From positions 1 through 8,653 of the forward strand of contig JACQRD010000091.1 of assembly GCA_016206675.1 (NCBI GenBank): a DNA stretch of 8,653 nucleotides, written 5' to 3'. This stretch comes from Candidatus Omnitrophota bacterium (GTDB lineage Bacteria; Omnitrophota; Gorgyraeia; Aquiviventales; Aquiviventaceae). Positions 5,455 through 8,653 of this stretch are shown one piece after another (positions within the stretch are counted from its first letter, which is position 1; each line of letters begins with the position of its first letter). The notes beneath the pieces were generated by a model. The model was not told the DNA's origin and did no database searches. It saw only the letters and a program-made list of their open reading frames with translations. A program made the position numbers and the translations under genes.

Positions 5455-6731
5455 GCCGGCAGTTCCTCGGCTTCCCCGGTCACGCGGAGCAGCTCCTCGA
5501 TCGTCGTCACTCCACGTGCAGCTTTCTCCAACCCGTCCACCAGCATGGTCCGCAGCTTGCCGACCGCAACAGCTGCCTTGTAGAGCTGGCCGGGCTGGTG
5601 GTCGGCCATGATCCGGCGGAATTCCTCCGTCAGCACGAGCAACTCAAAGATGCCGATGCGCTCCCGATAGCCGGTCCCGTTGCAGGCCCGGCAGCCTATC
5701 CCCCGCCGCAGACCCGCGAACATGCCCTCCGGCGGGGAGGCCCCGGTTTCCTGCTGCCACAGTTTGGACGCCAGCAGCCTGGCCGTCGTGTCGGCTTGTG
5801 CGCAGGCACCGCACACGACGCGCACGAGCCGCTGGGCCATCGAACCGGTCAGCGCGGCGAGAATGAGGTGCAGTTCGATGCCCATGTCGAGCAGCCGGAC
5901 GACCGCTCCCAGCGAATGGCGCGTGTGCAGGGTGGAAAACACCAGGTGGCCGGTCAGCGCCGCCCGGATAGCGATCTCCGCCGTTTCTTTGTCGCGGATC
6001 TCCCCGACAAAGATGATGTTCGCATCCTGCCGCAGCGACGCCCGCAGCCCCGAAGCGAACGTCATGCCGACGTGGGGATTGATCTGTGCTTGGTCCAATC
6101 CCTCCAGCTGGTATTCCACTGGATCCTCCAGCGTGAGAATCTTGGTCGTGGAGGAACGCCGCTTGTTGAGCGCCGCATACAACGTGGTGGTCTTGCCGCT
6201 GCCCGCCGGCCCGGTCACGAGCAGCAACCCGTTGGGCCCATGGATGAGCATGTGGAAGTCCTTCTGCACCGCGGGCGGCAGCCCGAGATGATCCAGTTCG
6301 CGCAGGGGGGCAGACTGATCCAGCACACGAATGGCCAGCACGTCGCCATAGATCGTCGGAAACGAGGCGAGCCGCAGATCCAATTTTCGCCCATCTACCT
6401 CGAAGTCGATGTGGCTGTCCTGCGGCTTGCTGCGGCCGACCTGGTCCGTGGCGAGATTGGCCCGTACCTTGATGGAACGGATCAGCGGATCGCGGGCGTC
6501 GGGTGAGAGCCGGAGCATTTCCTGGAGCATGCCGTCGATGCGATAGCGGATGCGGGCCCCGTCGCGGGTCGGCTCGATATGAATGTCGCTGGCCCGGCAC
6601 TGGATGCCAAAGGAGAACAGCAGCTGCACCAATTGGATGATGAATGGATCATCCAATGCCGCGGCTGCCTGACGGCTGGACCCCGCACTGACGCGCAGGG
6701 TGTCATAGAGCTCCTGCAGGTGGGTGGGCAT
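5451..6731 (-). CDS. GspE/PilB-family secretion or pilus ATPase, N-terminally short
   Basis: This is a type II secretion / type IV pilus assembly ATPase, which powers extension of a pilus or pseudopilus from the inner membrane face. The 426 residues contain ASDIHIEP (47-54), Walker A GPAGSGKTT (174-182), the Asp box ILTLEDPVE (198-206), Walker B IIFVGEIRD (239-247), the His box STLHTR (266-271) and a four-cysteine zinc site (Cys307, 310, 347, 350). Family members usually have about 560 residues. The N-terminal MshEN/GspE-N domain that contacts the platform partner is absent; only about 25 residues precede the N2 domain. The zinc site and AEIAIRAALTGHLVFSTLHT fit GspE/PilB rather than PilT. 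The ATG overlaps the kdsD stop by 1 nt (TGATG), and its stop overlaps kdsC by 4 nt. No other pilus or secretion gene is visible, so which machine it drives cannot be told. Confidence 0.92.
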   Translation of the reverse strand: MPTHLQELYDTLRVSAGSSRQAAAALDDPFIIQLVQLLFSFGIQCRASDIHIEPTRDGARIRYRIDGMLQEMLRLSPDARDPLIRSIKVRANLATDQVGRSKPQDSHIDFEVDGRKLDLRLASFPTIYGDVLAIRVLDQSAPLRELDHLGLPPAVQKDFHMLIHGPNGLLLVTGPAGSGKTTTLYAALNKRRSSTTKILTLEDPVEYQLEGLDQAQINPHVGMTFASGLRASLRQDANIIFVGEIRDKETAEIAIRAALTGHLVFSTLHTRHSLGAVVRLLDMGIELHLILAALTGSMAQRLVRVVCGACAQADTTARLLASKLWQQETGASPPEGMFAGLRRGIGCRACNGTGYRERIGIFELLVLTEEFRRIMADHQPGQLYKAAVAVGKLRTMLVDGLEKAARGVTTIEELLRVTGEAEELPA

Positions 6732-7687
6732 CAGAGGCCGGCTTTCAGCAAGTCCTGCACGTCCAGCAGGCCGACCGGCTTGCCCTGCCGGTCCACCACC
6801 ACCAGCTCATCGATGCGGTAATCGCGCATCAGGCGGGCCGCCTCCGCCGCCAGATGGTCCGGATCGATCGTCTTGGGGTGATGCGTCATGACGTCGCGGA
6901 CGCGCCGCTGAGTCAGACTGCCGTTGGACTCCAGGTGGCGCCGTAAGTCGCCGTCGGTGAAGATGCCGGCCAGCCGTCCGCGCCGGTCCACCACGCTCGC
7001 AGACCCGGCCCGGGCCTTCGTGATGGCCAGCAGCACCGCCTTGACCTTCGCCGTGTCGCGCACGACCGGATGGGAGGCCCCAGTGCGCATCAGATCGCGC
7101 ACCCTCAGCAGTAGCCGGCGGCCCAGCTGCCCGCCGGGATGCAGCAGCGCAAAGTCGCGCTCCTTGAACTTCTTGCGCTCCGCCAGCACCACGGCGAGCG
7201 CGTCGCCCATCGCCAGCATCGCGGTCGTCGACGAGGTGGGGGCCAGGTTGAGCGAGCAGGCTTCCCGCCGCACGCTGACGTCCAGCACCACGTCGCTGTG
7301 CCGGGCCAGCGTTGAGCGCGGATGGCCGGTCAGCGTAATCAGGGGGGCGCCGATGCGCTTGATGACCGGCAGCAGGAGGGTCAGCTCCTCTGTCTCGCCG
7401 CTGTTGGAGAGGGCGATGATGACGTCGTGCTTCGTGATGCGGCCCAGATCGCCATGGGTGGCTTCAGCAGGATGCACCCAGTGGCTGGGCGTTCCCGTCG
7501 ATGACATGGTGGCCGAGACTTTCTGCCCGATCAGGCCGGCCTTGCCCATTCCGGTGACGACCACCCGCCCTTTGCAGCTGGCCAGCAGGCTGATGGCCGC
7601 CTCGAATGATCGTCCGATCCGGGGGATCAGCCGCCGGATCGCCTCCGCCTCGATGCGCAGGACCTCCCGTGCACGTTGAATGCTCAT
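6731..7687 (-). CDS. kdsD: Arabinose 5-phosphate isomerase KdsD/KpsF
   Basis: KdsD converts ribulose 5-phosphate to arabinose 5-phosphate, the first committed step to Kdo. The 318 residues fit the family (E. coli about 328). An N-terminal SIS domain carries VVVTGMGKAG (42-51), HPAEATHGDLG (72-82), SNSGETEE (94-101), APTSSTTA (149-156) and LLHPGGQLGRRL (181-192). Two CBS domains follow, from about 196-255 and 262-318 (DVMTHHPKTIDPD, then ELVVVDRQGKPVGLLDVQDLL). I chose the ATG at 7687 (MSIQRAREVLRIEAEAI), which matches the family start. The frame stays open to 7771, but that extension is encoded by the palindrome upstream and is not protein-like. There is no clear Shine-Dalgarno sequence. It lies 123 nt after kdsA and overlaps the ATPase gene by 1 nt. 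Confidence 0.95.
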   Translation of the reverse strand: MSIQRAREVLRIEAEAIRRLIPRIGRSFEAAISLLASCKGRVVVTGMGKAGLIGQKVSATMSSTGTPSHWVHPAEATHGDLGRITKHDVIIALSNSGETEELTLLLPVIKRIGAPLITLTGHPRSTLARHSDVVLDVSVRREACSLNLAPTSSTTAMLAMGDALAVVLAERKKFKERDFALLHPGGQLGRRLLLRVRDLMRTGASHPVVRDTAKVKAVLLAITKARAGSASVVDRRGRLAGIFTDGDLRRHLESNGSLTQRRVRDVMTHHPKTIDPDHLAAEAARLMRDYRIDELVVVDRQGKPVGLLDVQDLLKAGL

Positions 7688-7695
7688 CCGTTTGT

Positions 7696-7810
7696 CGGTA
7701 TTCGTGTGTAGGTTACGTGGCCCGTGTCGTAGTTCGGTTACGTAGTTCGTCTCACTTGAGACACGAACCACGTCACCGACAGACGATACGGGCTACGTCA
7801 CCGAATAACG
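7696..7810. repeat. 115-bp near-palindrome filling the kdsA-kdsD gap
   Basis: The gap is one long imperfect inverted repeat centred near 7755. The inner stem pairs 7740-7754 with 7757-7773, with a 2-nt bulge. Outward, CCCGTGTCGTAGTTCGGTT pairs with the complement of AACCGACAGACGATACGGG-type sequence with a few mismatches, then GGTTACGTGG, then CGGTATTCG (7696-7704) with 7802-7810 at 8 of 9. Words repeat directly inside each arm: GGTTACGT at 7711 and 7736, ACGTCACC at 7770, 7795 and 7808. The last ACGTCACC runs into the kdsA stop codon. No T-run follows, so it is not a classic terminator. Confidence 0.75.
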
Positions 7811-8653
7811 TCACCATCGACGCTGATGCTGCAACGCTGCCCGAATACGCTGCACTTCATCCAGCAACTGGGGCAGGTCAGAAAGTTTCAGCATGTTTGG
7901 TCCATCAACTGGGGCGCGATCAGGGTCTTCATGGATCTCCATGAATAACCCGTGGCAGTAGCCGGTGGCCACGGCGGCCCGTGCCAGCGTCGGCACGAAC
8001 TCCCGCTGGCCGCCGGAGGCCTGGCCGAGGCCTCCCGGCAGCTGCACCGACTGCGTGGCGTCAAACATGACCGGGCAGCCGAAGCTGTGCATGACCTGCA
8101 GGCTGCGCATGTCGGAGATCAGGTTGTTGTAGCCGAAGCTTGCCCCCCGCTCCGTCACCAGTACCTGGCGGTTGCCGGCGGTATGCGCCTTCTCGACGAC
8201 ATGCTTCATGTCCCAGGGGGCCAAGAACTGCCCCTTCTTGATGTTCATCGGCTTGCCGGCCTTGGCCACCGCCTGCACGAAGTCTGTCTGCCGGCAGAGA
8301 AACGCGGGCACCTGGAGGATGTCCAGCACCTGTGCCGCCGCGGCGACCTCCTCGCGGCAATGCACGTCGCTGAGGACCGGCAGATGCAGCTTGCGCTTGA
8401 CCGCCGCCAGGATCTTCAGCCCCTGCTTCAGGCCTGGGCCGCGGAACGACGCCCCCGAGGTGCGGTTGGCTTTGTCATAGCTCGACTTGACCACGTAGGA
8501 GACGCCGGCGCGGCTGCACATCTTCGCGATGCGCTCCGCATGCGAGAGCAGATGTTTCTCGCTCTCAATCGTGTCCGGGCCGGCGATCAGCACCAGCGGC
8601 TGCCCCGCCCCAATTGCGAATGAGCCAACCCGTACTACCGTCTGGGGCGGGGC
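7811..8653 (-). CDS. kdsA: 3-deoxy-8-phosphooctulonate synthase KdsA, 5' end just outside the window
   Basis: KdsA condenses phosphoenolpyruvate with arabinose 5-phosphate to Kdo 8-phosphate in the cytoplasm. The frame is open to the right edge, giving 280 visible residues against about 284 in E. coli, so only the start codon and a few residues should be missing. Family motifs, numbered from the edge, include KSSYDKANRTS (56-66), SDVH (95-98), QVPAFLCRQTD (114-124), NIKKGQFLAPWDM (137-149), ERGASFGYNN (168-177), ATQSVQLPGG (199-208) and SGGQREF (213-219). KANRTS marks Kdo8P synthase. The sequence resembles the metal-dependent class (GQFLAPWDM, SVQLPGG), yet the metal-ligand Cys in AGPC is Asp27 (AGPDTIES) and the conserved His in ATHS is Gln201. 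Glu239 (FMEIH) and Asp250 remain. It is followed by a long palindrome and then kdsD. Confidence 0.95.
   Translation of the reverse strand, partial: APPQTVVRVGSFAIGAGQPLVLIAGPDTIESEKHLLSHAERIAKMCSRAGVSYVVKSSYDKANRTSGASFRGPGLKQGLKILAAVKRKLHLPVLSDVHCREEVAAAAQVLDILQVPAFLCRQTDFVQAVAKAGKPMNIKKGQFLAPWDMKHVVEKAHTAGNRQVLVTERGASFGYNNLISDMRSLQVMHSFGCPVMFDATQSVQLPGGLGQASGGQREFVPTLARAAVATGYCHGLFMEIHEDPDRAPVDGPNMLKLSDLPQLLDEVQRIRAALQHQRRW

Noticed and set aside
7688..7771. N-terminal extension of KdsD using the upstream in-frame start at 7771
   Set aside because: Those 28 codons fall in the palindrome, have no family match, and the ATG at 7687 gives the expected KdsD start.

Overview
The window is a GC-rich stretch of a diderm bacterial genome in which every gene I can support lies on the minus strand, so the genes read right to left. 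It carries Kdo synthesis (kdsA, kdsD, kdsC), a lipid A acyltransferase fused to LptC- and LptA-type domains, LptB, trigger factor and ClpP. The organism therefore makes lipopolysaccharide. The gene mix, the stripped-down families and the short palindromic repeats at gene junctions recall uncultured lineages such as Omnitrophota; that assignment is from memory and is not proven by the sequence.

Layout in transcription order. Block 1 (8653-4924): kdsA (5' end just outside the window), a 115-bp near-palindrome, kdsD, a shortened GspE/PilB-type ATPase, and kdsC. The last three are chained by overlapping stop and start codons. Block 2 (4923-4632): an AT-rich gap and a small excisionase-type helix-turn-helix protein, possibly leaderless. 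Block 3 (4631-4291): a non-coding stretch with a second palindromic repeat, a good sigma70-type promoter and a strikingly structured leader. Block 4 (4290-1): the lpxL-lptC-lptA fusion ORF, lptB, tig and clpP (cut by the left edge), spaced by overlaps or gaps of 20 nt or less, which looks like one operon.

KdsD makes arabinose 5-phosphate, KdsA condenses it with phosphoenolpyruvate to Kdo 8-phosphate, and KdsC removes the phosphate. The LpxL domain acylates Kdo-lipid A, and LptC, LptA and LptB belong to the Lpt machine that carries finished LPS to the outer membrane. Tig and ClpP are the usual folding and proteolysis pair.

The most striking observation is the 160-nt leader at 4289-4448. A perfect 17-bp helix closes three back-to-back perfect hairpins (8, 7 and 10 bp) with one unpaired junction base. 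The closing helix buries the Shine-Dalgarno sequence and the first two bases of the lpxL start codon, 18 nt downstream of a predicted transcription start. It could be an undescribed cis-regulatory RNA for LPS transport or a mobile palindromic element that landed there. Other oddities are a trigger factor without its PPIase domain, a KdsA with two metal-site substitutions, an abrupt codon-usage change inside clpP, and three word-built palindromes, one of them at the lpxL/lptC fusion joint.
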